DNA from: Methanobacteriota archaeon
GTDB taxonomy: Archaea; Halobacteriota; Methanocellia; Methanocellales; Methanocellaceae
Length of the DNA: 15,370 nt
Direction: 5' to 3'
Assembly: GCA_023436075.1 (NCBI GenBank)
Contig: JAEZKS010000140.1
Coordinates: forward strand, 1-15,370
In this document: piece after piece, positions 7,250 to 12,800 of the stretch
How positions within the stretch are numbered: the stretch's first letter is position 1
Layout of the letters: the number at the start of each line of letters is the position of its first letter
Made by a program: the position numbers and the translations under genes
The notes under the pieces: generated by a model
What the model was told of the DNA's origin: nothing
What the model saw: only the letters and a program-made list of their open reading frames with translations
The model's database searches: none

Positions 7250-7387
7250 TTAGCGCCTCCGGGATACGGTGACTTCGCCGCTTTCTGGTTCGTAGTCGAT
7301 GATCGTCTCGCAGCCGTCCGACTCGCTGCGGATTATCTGTCTGCCTGTCGCGTTTTGGATGGTTGTGTATGTTGTATGTGTAAACAT
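7250..7387 (-). CDS. 45-aa hypothetical protein, first gene of the divergent set
   Basis: The protein begins MFTHTTYTTIQNATGRQII and ends VSRRR. Its acidic C-terminal half (ETIIDYEPESGEVTV) looks like a small beta hairpin. The start is chosen by its distance from a minus-strand TATA (actatataaac, 7418-7428), which would place transcription start near 7396. An open frame continues upstream to 7450, but that part lies in the promoter region. The stop is 2 bases before the next gene. Function unknown. Confidence 0.5.
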   Translation of the reverse strand: MFTHTTYTTIQNATGRQIIRSESDGCETIIDYEPESGEVTVSRRR

Positions 7388-7493
7388 AATACCACATATA
7401 CATAATTGCACGTTTATGTTTATATAGTTTACCCATATGCACTTAAGCACTTAAACATAAAACTTAAATAGGTTGATATACGTATAAACATAT
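7388..7493. promoter_or_regulatory. divergent promoter region with repeated ACTTAA operators
   Basis: This AT-rich gap separates the RHH gene (plus) from the 45-40-114-aa set (minus). It holds a minus TATA at 7418-7428 and a plus TATA-like acttaaata at 7462-7470. ACTTAA occurs at 7441, 7449 and 7462, and GTTTATGTTTATAT / ATAAACATATAT stretches are roughly inverted. Short repeats over two promoters next to an RHH gene suggest self-regulation by that protein. Confidence 0.5.
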
Positions 7494-7649
7494 ATGATTG
7501 AAAATATGGCAAGACTAAACTTTGTCATCGATGACAAGCTCGATCAGGAGTTCAGGATGGAAGTAGCCCGACGGCTCGGAATGAAGAAAGGCAACATGCA
7601 GATAGCCATTGAAGAGGCTATCAAGGATTGGATAGCTAAGGGCCAGTAG
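7494..7649 (+). CDS. ribbon-helix-helix (CopG/Arc-type) DNA-binding protein
   Basis: A 51-residue protein. ARLNFVIDDKLDQEFRMEVA gives the beta strand and first helix, and GMKKGNMQIAIEEAIKDWIAK gives the second helix of a ribbon-helix-helix domain, which acts as a dimer binding short DNA repeats. A second ATG at 7506 (MARLNF) would remove four residues; the upstream ATG at 7494 is favoured because it lies about 28 bases from the TATA-like acttaaata, fitting a leaderless transcript. It is the only plus-strand gene found in the element and stands between the divergent promoter and the 1.4-kb repeat region. It may be a repressor, or a partition or copy-control factor acting on that region (inference). 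Confidence 0.75.
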   Translation: MIENMARLNFVIDDKLDQEFRMEVARRLGMKKGNMQIAIEEAIKDWIAKGQ

Positions 7650-7796
7650 CCCCCGGTCCGGCCTCTAAATTTGACATTACAGCCACTTTTCAGGGGCAGG
7701 GGATAGTTGAATGCACTGGCTCTTCTCATTTGACATATGCCCCGGATGCCGCAGAATAGCGCAGAATCATGAAGCGCGGATGAAGCAAAAGTGAAG

Positions 7797-7803
7797 TTTT
7801 TTT
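7797..7803 (+). terminator. T-run possible terminator after the RHH gene
   Basis: Seven T residues follow the RHH gene by about 150 bases. Archaeal terminators are often simple T-runs; there is no clear stem. Confidence 0.3.
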
Positions 7804-7871
7804 CACGGTGTTAAGTATCCCGTCTGATACGTGCTTGAACGAGCTTGAACATCCTTGCCACTTCGCGCGCG

Positions 7872-8131
7872 TTTTATGGCGTCGGAAAAGTCGGAATACT
7901 TTGCCTTGCCCCTCGTGCGCGTGGGCGTATCCGGTGCGTTATCGGTGCGAATTGTTGCGTGATGTTTCGTAACGCATCCTCGCGCGCGTTTTTATGGACT
8001 CCGGAAACTCCGGAAATTCTGAAGAGTTTCCTTCTTTTATGGCGGCTAAAAACTCCAGAGACTCGTTAGAATTTCTTTTATGGTCTCGGAAAACTAGGGG
8101 TAATTCCCCTCTTTTATGGCGGCTAAAAACT
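7872..8131 (+). repeat. five TTTTATGG units with associated small hairpins
   Basis: TTTTATGG begins at 7872, 7990, 8035, 8076 and 8112, with the gaps shrinking from 118 to 36 bases. Two units share 21 identical bases (8034-8054 and 8111-8131). Hairpins lie between units: GGAAACTC/GAGTTTCC (8003-8010, 8024-8031) and AGGGG/CCCCT (8096-8100, 8106-8110). Confidence 0.65.
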
Positions 8132-8670
8132 TCCCGTGCCTATGCGCGACGTGTCATCACTCTGCGAAACAAATGCAAATTTATCTTTAGTTGTGTCGCA
8201 AAACTACAGTTTTACGACACATGCCCGACACTCTCCGATTCAGTTTTGCACTTTTACGTTTTTCCGCGCTAATCCGCGCATCCTGTCCCCGTCGCGCGAC
8301 GGCGCGTATTTCTCGCAAGTGTTTCGCTATGTTCCGGTTAAGCGTCCCGGTATTTCCCGGTATCCTGTCCCTGTCGTGCCGCAGTCTGCCGGTCGTGTCC
8401 CGCTATAAGGTCGTTATTGAACGGGTTTAGACGGTTATGAAACAATCGTTTTGAGTGTGGTCATATCGTTTTGAATCTGGTGCGTTATGGTGCGAAACAA
8501 TCGTTTCGAAACGTTTTTGAAACGTTATGATTCGGATCGGCCTGGTGGGGAAGTTACCGGATTATTCCGCAATCCTCCGTTTTGGTGTAGTGGTGGAGAA
8601 GTAGCGGTGAAGTCGCAAATTTGCCCGGAGTGTCCACAATGACCATAATGCATAGAATACGGTCGGAATC

Positions 8671-8700
8671 TGTAAAGCTCTGTAAAGCCTTGTAAAGCTG
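8671..8700 (+). repeat. TGTAAAGC triple tandem repeat
   Basis: TGTAAAGC occurs at 8671, 8681 and 8691, exactly 10 bp apart. It is followed by ATGTAACG at 8708 and 8718, again 10 bp apart. Confidence 0.8.
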
Positions 8701-8758
8701 GTTCACCATGTAACGCTATGTAACGGATGCCTTGTTTTATATTTTTCATTTGTATAAT

Positions 8759-8989
8759 AGTAAGTTCAGTAAGTCCTAAAAAAACTTACTGTTGAAAAAT
8801 CGCCTTATGTTGCTGGTGTCACAGTAAGTTCAGTAAGTTCAGTAAGTATCTTTAGGCTTTTAAAAAATTATTATATCTATATAAGAAATATGTTCAAAAA
8901 CGAAACTTACTGCCCGATGTTGAAAATAAGCCCGACGCTTTCCGAGTGCCTTATAAAGAGAAACTTATTGTTTTTCTTACTGACTTACT
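8759..8989. repeat. AGTAAGTTC iteron-like array in both orientations
   Basis: AGTAAGT occurs at 8759, 8768, 8823, 8832 and 8841 on the plus strand, with 9-bp period inside each group. Its complement ACTTACT occurs at 8784, 8905 and 8983, with one-mismatch copies at 8963 and 8975. CAGTAAGT (8767-8774) and ACTTACTG (8784-8791) form a hairpin. The array surrounds an AT-rich stretch (8858-8892), the usual layout of an iteron origin with a melting zone. Confidence 0.75.
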
Positions 8990-9000
8990 ATTATGACGTA

Positions 9001-9022
9001 AAAAATATAAAAATATGTGTTT
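9001..9022 (-). terminator. T-rich terminator after the helicase gene
   Basis: Read on the minus strand, acatatttttatatttttta follows the helicase stop by about 12 bases. Two T-runs fit archaeal intrinsic termination of the replication operon. Confidence 0.5.
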
Positions 9023-9034
9023 GTCGGGTTGATT

Positions 9035-10633
9035 TTAGTCCTCCTGTATCTTGCGATACTTCAGCCGGTAAGCTGCGCTTAGCCCTGTCCGGGCTCCCGG
9101 CGTCGGCTCGATGGTCCTGATCTCGATGCCTGCCGCTTTGATGCCCTTCAGGTGCAAGAGGAGTTCCCGACGAAATTCCCGGCCCGACATGGACGATAGG
9201 GCCTTATACTCCGCTGTCTTTTGCAGGTCGTTGGCCTGCATGTCTTTAAGGATGTCGTCCATAAGATGCTTATACGTAAGTTGCCTGCTCCACGATGGGC
9301 CCTGCCCGCTCATGTACTCGATGACCCGGCCTGCCACCGGGCTGCTGTCCGTTATCCCGGCTTCCTGGCTTTCCATCATTTCTATGAACGTCCGCTCGAA
9401 GTCGTCCGAGCGGCCCGGCTCGATGATGTCCGCGATCACCCGCCCGATTGTCACGAATTGTATCAATCGGTGCCCGGTCTTAGGCCGGGGTAATTCGCTG
9501 ATCATCCGGTATAAGAGGATGCTTAGCACTTTGAAGGCCGCGCCGATGATGACGGGCAGGTCTGCGCTGAACCGGCTCATCACCACGTCGGGGAGCTCGT
9601 ACTCTCCCGGTTCGAGTTTTTGCAGTTCGATGGCGATGTATCGCTCCGCAGCGTCGGGCCTTGTGAGAATGTCGCTTACTCCGTTGATGACCGCAGAGCG
9701 TCGGAAGCTGTTCCCCGTAGTGTCGCCGTCGGTGTACCGCTTCCGCCTTCGAACGTCGATGCCCGTTGATGCCTGACAGAACAAATCACTTTCAGCGTCG
9801 CTTAGCTCTTTGATGTTGTCAAAGGCAGGTATCCATCTGTTGTAAAGGCTTAGGGAGAGGCTTTCAAGGTCGTCCGGCTTCCGGCCCGGCTCGCTGACCA
9901 GCGGGTCGGGGATCGCTGCTATCTTGACTTCGTTGGTGCTTTTGCCGCTGCCCGGCGCTCCGGTGATCTTGATGCCCGGCCTTACCAGCTTATAGGCCTT
10001 CGTGTCCGGTAACAGGCTGTAAATTTCCCAGACGAGCAATACGAGTTTCCGGAGCTCGACGATCTCCGAGATGTTGATCGCGTCTAAGTCCTGCTGTTGT
10101 CCGTCCTCGATGATCGGTGGCTTGATCTTGATGTGCTGGTAAAACCGTTTCACATCCTCGATCTTCGAATCCGGGGATGGCCGGTGCTGCTCTCCGCATA
10201 GCCCGGTGTCCTTGAACCTTAGCGGCCTCTCGATGACGGTTACACCTTCGCCGGTTTCGCTCGGTTTTATCATGACTGCTTCGTCGTTGTTGCAAAGGTC
10301 ATAGTATACCGTTGCGTCGCCGGTGCCTATGCCGTCGCCTGCTATCCTGACGTACAGGTCGGTCTTGTCGGTGGTCTCTCCCAGCTTCACGGTTACTGCT
10401 GCCCGGTGGTGTTTCGGGTCTGGCACTGTCATGTATTGCTGTATGTACCGCTGTGCTATGATGCCCCTGTACCTTTCGCCTGCTGGATTGATAATCAGGT
10501 TCTTCCCTGATATGTCCTTGCAGATTACGTACAGGTTGCCATCCTGGTCATAGGTGAACCTGTCCCGGTCCATCAAGCCTATGATAAGGTCGGCGGGTTT
10601 CGGGTTAGGGTTGATAGTCTGCGCGGTGCTCAT
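9035..10633 (-). CDS. AAA-type replicative helicase/ATPase, partner of the prim-pol
   Basis: A 532-residue protein. The N-terminal part (1-190) is mostly beta-rich with no clear motif. The ATPase core (about 215-345) shows Walker A GAPGSGKST (225-233), a Walker B-like IPAFDN (269-274, D272 in place of the usual DE pair), a LFCQASTGIDVRRRKRYTDGD stretch (284-304) like that of ATP-binding proteins in phages and integrative elements, a sensor-type VINGV with N317, and an arginine in ERYIAI (R331). The C-terminal 120 residues may form a winged-helix end (SGREFRRELLLHLKGI). Its ATG overlaps the prim-pol stop in ATGA, so translation is coupled. Together they probably act as a split primase-helicase that loads at the origin, in the cytoplasm. 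Helicase polarity and family name are not certain. Confidence 0.75.
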   Translation of the reverse strand: MSTAQTINPNPKPADLIIGLMDRDRFTYDQDGNLYVICKDISGKNLIINPAGERYRGIIAQRYIQQYMTVPDPKHHRAAVTVKLGETTDKTDLYVRIAGDGIGTGDATVYYDLCNNDEAVMIKPSETGEGVTVIERPLRFKDTGLCGEQHRPSPDSKIEDVKRFYQHIKIKPPIIEDGQQQDLDAINISEIVELRKLVLLVWEIYSLLPDTKAYKLVRPGIKITGAPGSGKSTNEVKIAAIPDPLVSEPGRKPDDLESLSLSLYNRWIPAFDNIKELSDAESDLFCQASTGIDVRRRKRYTDGDTTGNSFRRSAVINGVSDILTRPDAAERYIAIELQKLEPGEYELPDVVMSRFSADLPVIIGAAFKVLSILLYRMISELPRPKTGHRLIQFVTIGRVIADIIEPGRSDDFERTFIEMMESQEAGITDSSPVAGRVIEYMSGQGPSWSRQLTYKHLMDDILKDMQANDLQKTAEYKALSSMSGREFRRELLLHLKGIKAAGIEIRTIEPTPGARTGLSAAYRLKYRKIQED

Positions 10634-11541
10634 GAGGATTGCCCCTGTCGCCGGGATAGCATCGCCTTAACGTCGCTGATCTTCCGCTTCCGTCGGTCCG
10701 CATGGATCGCCTTCCACGGTGTACTAAGTTTAATCCCCCGGTCCGGATGATCCAATGCATAGCTGACGATGCCCGAGACTTCGCCGGGGTTGGGCCTGCT
10801 CCCGCTGGAGAACACGGTTTCAACCGCGCCGATGATCTCCCGTTCGCTGAAGCCGTGTCCTGCCAGCGTCCGGGCCAATGACTGCGCGTGAGGGTGCCTT
10901 TCTCCTTCCTTTGCCGCATAGCTGCGGGCCAGTTCGTCCAGCACGACGGCCCGGTCCACGTCGGTTAGCTCGTCGTCCCGCCCGGCCCATCTCCGAGCCG
11001 GGGCTAATGCCTGCCGGGGCTGTTGTGCCTTGATTATCATGGCCTGCAATTCCGGGGGCAGGGGTGCCGGGTCTCGGCCGTCCTCGACGGTGTAATCTCC
11101 TTCGACCTGTCGGCCTTCCTTCTCATAAACCGCGTGGCCACCGGCGATCACATAGCCGCCGGTCGTCTTGATGTCCGCGCCGGGCACGTCGGGCAATTTC
11201 TTAGTGCTGCCCTTGATCTCGATGCCGTCTGGCCTGACATAATAAAAGTGCAGGCATCCGGTCGGCGTCCTAACCCGGCGGGTCTCCGTCCATCCGGACC
11301 ACTTCTCTTTTATGATCGCCTCGGTTGCCGGGTCGTCCAGGTCCAGCACGACGAGCCCCGCCGGTCCGCAGGCAATGCCTACCAATGCGTCGGGCCATGT
11401 GTGCCACCAGACGCGGATCGCCCGCTCGCACATCGTAGCATCGTAGAATCCGTTGGGCGTGAGAGGCGACTTGTCAACGTCGCACGGAAACACGGGCCAG
11501 CCCCGCCGGGAACAATCGAGAGCACTGTTTAACACGCTCAT
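10630..11541 (-). CDS. bifunctional DNA primase-polymerase (prim-pol)
   Basis: A 303-residue archaeo-eukaryotic primase of the prim-pol family. After RRGWPVFPC (12-20), motif I is VVLDLDD with D67 and D69, motif II is TPTGCLH with H98, and motif III is GADIKTTGGYVIAGG with D123. Residues about 205-270 resemble a primase C-terminal (PriCT) helical domain (EGERHPHAQSLARTLAGHGFSEREI). It should make primers and possibly extend them for replication of the element. A strong GGAGGT site lies 7 bases ahead of the ATG. The start overlaps the stop of the 37-aa gene and its own stop overlaps the helicase start, each as ATGA. Metal-binding residues all appear intact. Confidence 0.9.
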   Translation of the reverse strand: MSVLNSALDCSRRGWPVFPCDVDKSPLTPNGFYDATMCERAIRVWWHTWPDALVGIACGPAGLVVLDLDDPATEAIIKEKWSGWTETRRVRTPTGCLHFYYVRPDGIEIKGSTKKLPDVPGADIKTTGGYVIAGGHAVYEKEGRQVEGDYTVEDGRDPAPLPPELQAMIIKAQQPRQALAPARRWAGRDDELTDVDRAVVLDELARSYAAKEGERHPHAQSLARTLAGHGFSEREIIGAVETVFSSGSRPNPGEVSGIVSYALDHPDRGIKLSTPWKAIHADRRKRKISDVKAMLSRRQGQSS

Positions 11542-11651
11542 CGCGCGACCTCCTTCGCCTTCCTTAGTATCCGCTGTGCCAATCGGTCCGCACGCTGTTG
11601 TTTGCGAAACTGCTCTACACGGGCACTCGTGAAAGCGTCGGCCTGTTTCAT
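11538..11651 (-). CDS. 37-aa basic helical protein in the replication operon
   Basis: A very short basic protein, MKQADAFTSARVEQFRKQQR followed by another arginine- and lysine-rich helix ending KAKEVAR. Support comes from its setting: its ATG overlaps the zinc-ribbon stop in ATGA, and its stop overlaps the prim-pol start in ATGA. A GGGGGAA purine stretch lies ahead of the ATG. Its last codons carry the GGAGGT ribosome site of the prim-pol, so its translation may mainly serve to bring ribosomes there. The charged helix could also bind nucleic acid. No family is recognised. Confidence 0.6.
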   Translation of the reverse strand: MKQADAFTSARVEQFRKQQRADRLAQRILRKAKEVAR

Positions 11652-11983
11652 GGCAATTCCCCCGTTAATAGAGATGCCTTGCGGAGTATCCTGTCGAGCT
11701 CTTGGCGACTTAGCTTCTTGAAGTTCTCGCCTTCGATTGCTTCAGTTTCGATCATTTCGTGGCATCTCGGGCAGGACGTCCGCAAGACGTGGTTCTTTAT
11801 GTCCCGGCCTTCGGAGCCTGGATCGTACAATACGTTTCCCTCGAAGTCGCAGCGTGGACAGATTACCTTTCCGTTCAAGCTTCCCTTCCACGACTCCCGC
11901 AGGGCCCGGATTCCTGGCATCATGACAGCCGTGCATCCAAGTACCGGGCTGCTAATAGCTACGAGCGGACCGTCGTCGGTCAT
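11648..11983 (-). CDS. zinc-ribbon protein in the replication operon
   Basis: A 111-residue protein with a four-cysteine zinc ribbon: CPRC (C42, C45) and CPRC (C71, C74), separated by 25 residues. The C-terminal helix (88-105) is charged. The start at 11983 is chosen over an in-frame ATG at 12001, because GGAGGC lies 6 bases ahead of it and because the upstream 48-aa frame ends in ATGA exactly there. It precedes the 37-aa, prim-pol and helicase genes in one unit, so a role in replication, for example as a single-strand DNA or primase accessory factor, is plausible but unproven. Confidence 0.7.
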   Translation of the reverse strand: MTDDGPLVAISSPVLGCTAVMMPGIRALRESWKGSLNGKVICPRCDFEGNVLYDPGSEGRDIKNHVLRTSCPRCHEMIETEAIEGENFKKLSRQELDRILRKASLLTGELP

Positions 11984-12126
11984 GCTGATGCCTCCAGACA
12001 TATATAATAAGTTATATATAACCAGCCGTACATATGCGGTATTAACGGCCTCTTACCAGCAAAGCTACGGGATTCAACGTCTGCCGGGCTGCTACCCGCT
12101 GCCCGGCCTATCTTCTCAATACCCAT
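11980..12126 (-). CDS. 48-aa small protein with hydrophobic tail
   Basis: The frame begins MGIEKIGRAAGSS and ends with a hydrophobic stretch HMYGWLYITYYICLEASA, which could be a membrane or packing helix. GAGG lies 8 bases ahead of the ATG, the start is 11 bases after the 38-aa gene, and its stop overlaps the zinc-ribbon start in ATGA. Against it, its 3' half overlaps an AT-rich TATA-like stretch (12001-12020) that may instead be a promoter for the zinc-ribbon gene. Function unknown. Confidence 0.4.
   Translation of the reverse strand: MGIEKIGRAAGSSPADVESRSFAGKRPLIPHMYGWLYITYYICLEASA
12001..12020 (-). promoter_or_regulatory. possible internal promoter before the zinc-ribbon gene
   Basis: On the minus strand, ttatatataacttattata holds TATA-like boxes about 25-30 bases ahead of the ATG at 11983. 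It lies inside the 48-aa frame, so the two readings compete. Confidence 0.35.
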
Positions 12127-12137
12127 CTATCCCGCCT

Positions 12138-12254
12138 CTATTCTGTCGCTGCGCTTTCTTCGTACAGCTTCGATACTCCCCGGTGTGCTTCGCGAGTGAC
12201 GACGAGCGGAGCGACAGGGTTAAAGTCCTTCGTGTTGTTTGTTTCTCTGGCCAT
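12138..12254 (-). CDS. 38-aa hypothetical protein
   Basis: The frame begins MARETNNTKDFNPVAPLVVT and ends ESAATE. A GGGTGA ribosome-site-like sequence lies 5 bases ahead of the ATG, 12 bases follow the stop of the 54-aa gene, and the next frame starts 11 bases on. This regular spacing supports a real small gene in the operon. No known fold is recognised. Confidence 0.45.
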   Translation of the reverse strand: MARETNNTKDFNPVAPLVVTREAHRGVSKLYEESAATE

Positions 12255-12266
12255 CGGTTCACCCGC

Positions 12267-12431
12267 TCACTGTGGAAGGTCTGCGGCCCTGCCGGTGGCT
12301 GTCGGGTACAGATAAAACCCGCCTGATATCTTCGTAATTTTTAACAAGCCTTTCGCCGCACCGTCGAACGCCCAATGGCGATCAGTGTGCAGCGAAACGA
12401 TCTTAGCGATCTTTTCCCTGAAATTAAACAT
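12267..12431 (-). CDS. 54-aa hypothetical protein, first gene of the replication operon
   Basis: The protein begins MFNFREKIAKIVSLHTDRHW and continues with AAKGLLKITKISGGFYLYP, suggesting a small mixed fold. The start is well supported: AAAGGAG lies 7 bases ahead of this ATG. A longer open frame reaches 12518, but its extra N-terminal part lies in repeats and has no ribosome site. It would be the first gene of a seven-gene minus-strand unit that ends with the helicase, which suggests a regulator or replication accessory, but no family is recognised. Confidence 0.6.
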   Translation of the reverse strand: MFNFREKIAKIVSLHTDRHWAFDGAAKGLLKITKISGGFYLYPTATGRAADLPQ

Positions 12432-12580
12432 AAATTTGCTCCTTTGGTTTCGAGTAGTGTTTCGAGCATAGCTCGGGCTAGGGAAAACAGGCGAGTGTAA
12501 CCTAAAACTCGTAAACAAATCGATGTTCGAGCGTTTTTATTGTTCGAAGATCGAAATCGGCAAGGCTAAGTTATACTCGC

Positions 12581-12601
12581 CTGAACCCACAGGGGGTTCA
12601 G
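12581..12601. repeat. hairpin CTGAACCC / GGGTTCAG
   Basis: Perfect 8-base arms lie at 12581-12588 and 12594-12601 with a 5-base loop. Its GGGGGT (12592-12597) can instead pair with ACCCCC (12614-12619) of the neighbouring hairpin, so two alternative folds exist. Confidence 0.65.
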
Positions 12602-12607
12602 ATAAAA

Positions 12608-12636
12608 CAGTTCACCCCCACGTATGTGGGGACTTC
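12608..12636 (-). CRISPR. solitary type I-E-like CRISPR repeat
   Basis: Read on the minus strand this 29-base unit starts GAAGT, has the stem CCCCAC-ATAC-GTGGGG, and ends GTGAACTG. This is the layout of type I-E repeats: a 29-base unit with a 6-bp G/C stem, a 4-base loop and an 8-base handle of the form (A/G)T(A/G)AAC(C/T)G. No second copy occurs at spacer distance on either side, and no cas gene is in the window. The likeness rests on recalled consensus sequences; a plain terminator or operator hairpin remains possible. Confidence 0.45.
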
Positions 12637-12696
12637 ATTGCGCTTCAATCGAGCGGTTGCCGGTGATCATGAACTAATACAATATGGGCAAGCCAC

Positions 12697-12708
12697 TCTA
12701 TATAAATG
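12697..12708. promoter_or_regulatory. TATA-like box between integrase and CRISPR-like repeat
   Basis: tctatataaatg is TATA-like on both strands. On the minus strand it would start a transcript near 12675 that runs through the CRISPR-like hairpin toward the replication operon. Confidence 0.4.
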
Positions 12709-12770
12709 TTACTATACATACGATTGACCTATGGCGATATTAACGATATTTTCGCATTGAAAGTAATAAG

Positions 12771-12780
12771 CGAAAAAATA
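12771..12780 (-). terminator. T-run after the integrase gene
   Basis: Read on the minus strand, tattttttcg gives six T residues about 20 bases after the integrase stop. Confidence 0.35.
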
Positions 12781-12800
12781 GCGCAGGCAGCATCGCCCGC

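Larger units (their letters stand above)
7650..9034. other. 1.4-kb non-coding repeat region, candidate origin of replication
   Basis: No convincing gene is found in either strand: the open frames are short, lack ribosome sites and run through repeats. The region holds tandemly duplicated short words about 10 bp apart, five TTTTATGG copies with small hairpins, a near-perfect palindrome at 8193-8220 (13-base arms, 12 paired), the palindrome GTCGCGCGAC (8291-8300), an AGTAAGTTC array and a very AT-rich stretch (8858-8892). It lies directly downstream of the helicase gene, a common place for an origin. The origin call is inference. Confidence 0.5.
12432..12800. other. regulatory region between integrase and replication operon
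   Basis: About 370 bases without a supported gene. It holds TTTCGAG at 12448 and 12460, the hairpin CGAGC/GCTCG (12463-12475), a 13-base inverted repeat (12489-12501 with 12570-12582, one mismatch), a hairpin at 12581-12601, a CRISPR-repeat-like hairpin at 12608-12636, and TATA-like ctatataaat at 12698-12707. On the minus strand a TATA-like ataaaaacg (12532-12540) could also serve the operon. Confidence 0.5.

Noticed and set aside
6766..7272. 168-aa plus-strand open frame
   Set aside because: It is a shadow of the 114-aa and 40-aa minus-strand genes, which have strong ribosome sites.
7845..8430. Overlapping plus-strand open frames of 74-92 aa
   Set aside because: They run through the repeat region, share no domain, lack ribosome sites and change frame over the duplicated words.
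8525..8749. 74-aa minus-strand open frame
   Set aside because: Its N-terminal part is made by the TGTAAAGC and ATGTAACG repeats; no ribosome site and no recognisable fold.
11598..12326. 242-aa plus-strand open frame
   Set aside because: It is antisense to the zinc-ribbon gene and small operon genes; the minus-strand reading has ribosome sites, ATGA overlaps and a zinc ribbon.
12432..12518. Longer N-terminus for the 54-aa gene
   Set aside because: The extra part lies over repeats and hairpins, while AAAGGAG directly precedes the inner ATG at 12431.
12608..12636. Reading the hairpin as a multi-unit CRISPR array
   Set aside because: No second repeat occurs at 32-base spacer distance on either side and no cas genes are present, so only a lone repeat-like unit is claimed.
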